Assembly (NCBI GenBank): GCA_945952585.1
Contig: CAMFII010000006.1
Span: 173,160 to 237,159 of the forward strand
Origin: an uncultured Rhodobacter sp.
Lineage (GTDB): Bacteria > Pseudomonadota > Alphaproteobacteria > Rhodobacterales > Rhodobacteraceae
Length of the DNA: 64,000 nt
Direction of reading: 5' to 3'
The position numbers and the translations under genes are program-made. Each line of letters begins with the position of its first letter. Positions within the stretch are counted from its first letter, which is position 1. The notes beneath the pieces were generated by a model. The model saw only the letters and a list, made by a program, of their open reading frames with translations, had not been told where the DNA came from and ran no database searches. Shown here piece after piece: positions 62,642-64,000 of the stretch.

Positions 62642-63252
62642 TCAGAGCCCCTGCCCCGGCTTCACGTCCACCAGTTCCATCGCCTTGGCCGGGTCGCGGT
62701 ACATCTGCGCCAGCACTGACTGGCGCTTGACGTCCTTGCGGTGGCGCAGCGTCAGCACGATCGCCCCGATCATCGCGACCAGCAGGATCAGGCCGGCGAC
62801 CTGGAACAGGAAAATGTACTTGTCGTAGATCAGCACGCCGAGCGCATGGGTGTTGGTCGCTTGCGCCAGATCCGGCGTCACCGCCTGCCGCAGCCCGAGC
62901 GCACCGTCCGACTGCACCCAGGCGCCATAGGCCAGAGCGAACTGCATCAGCAGGATCACCCCGATCAGCAGCGCCAGAGGCATGAAGCGCGCCATCTCGC
63001 CCTTCAGCTCCTCGAAGTCGATGTCGAGCATCATGACCACGAACAGGAACAGCACGGCGACCGCGCCGACATAGACGATGATGAGCAGCATCGCGACGAA
63101 CTCGGCCCCGAGCAGCACGAACAGGCCCGCGGCATTCAGGAAGGCCAGGATCAGCCACAGCACCGAATGCACCGGGTTGCGCGCGATGGTCACCATCAGG
63201 CCCGCCGCAATCAGCACGACCGCAAAGCCATAGAAGGCATAATCCGCGATGG

Positions 63253-63256
<4 letters not shown>
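62642..63256 (-). CDS. nuoJ: NADH-quinone oxidoreductase subunit J
   Basis: 204 residues with five membrane helices. [37 protein letters not shown] is the signature, in parts of fewer than 20 residues such as [18 protein letters not shown]. It forms the hinge of the complex I membrane arm. Its ATG overlaps the stop of the CMD-family gene by 4 nt. The C-terminal tail is about 35 residues and charged. Confidence 0.96.

Positions 63257-64000
<744 letters not shown>

Overview
This is a G+C-rich, densely coded stretch of an alphaproteobacterial chromosome. It fits the Rhodobacteraceae (Rhodobacter/Paracoccus-like). The grounds are the four-subunit sarcosine oxidase, the nuoI-(CMD)-nuoJKLMN-birA-coaX-rnj order, DUF1194, DUF1127, DUF1289 and Hint proteins typical of Rhodobacterales, and many ATGA/GTGA start-stop overlaps. 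No rRNA, CRISPR array, intact insertion sequence or prophage was seen. There is one tRNA, tRNA-Ser(TGA).

Layout. 1-4.2 kb: end of an ATM1-type ABC exporter, then ArsR regulator, GST, LysM protein, LOG-family protein and RarD permease. 4.2-10.2 kb: sodB with a clear terminator, then the soxBDAG operon with a paired palindrome between soxB and soxD. 10.4-12.4 kb: ccmI-ruvX-DUF1289, translationally coupled. 12.4-15.5 kb: PhyH-type dioxygenase, Bcr/CflA efflux pump, dusA. 15.5-17.2 kb: a looser, less G+C-rich segment with a DUF1194 von Willebrand-like protein and tRNA-Ser. 17.4-24.1 kb: SPOR lipoprotein, D-Ala-D-Ala carboxypeptidase, tmk-holB-tatD-MBL hydrolase-AEC permease, a continuous operon. 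24.1-31 kb: lipoprotein hydrolase, cyanide-insensitive-type bd oxidase (cydAB), M20 amidohydrolase, ABC transporter with a degenerate ATPase. 31-41 kb: second DUF1194, two DUF1127 proteins, a Crp/Fnr regulator, AlaX-type editing protein, MscS channel, cysteine synthase, and a large SARP/TolB/TPR regulator. 41-44 kb: tatABC plus DUF815 ATPase. 44-52 kb: WYL regulator, DUF2239/GIY-YIG divergent pair, SDR, Hint protein, prfC, a low-G+C orphan, OsmC and hypotheticals. 52-57 kb: DEAD-box helicase, RNase J, coaX, birA. 57-64 kb: the distal half of the complex I operon on the minus strand, running off the right edge inside nuoI.

Most genes are housekeeping or ordinary accessory functions. The observations most worth following are: a compact divergent promoter with two inverted copies of a 17-bp operator between the DUF2239 and GIY-YIG genes; a 44-nt copy of the 3' end of the M20 gene on the far side of cydAB; paired palindromes in two intergenic regions; an ABC transporter lacking key ATPase residues; a low-G+C orphan coupled to prfC; a Hint protein with Ser in place of the usual Cys; and a small CMD-family gene embedded between nuoI and nuoJ. 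I did not find a complete new multi-gene system that I could defend from sequence alone.
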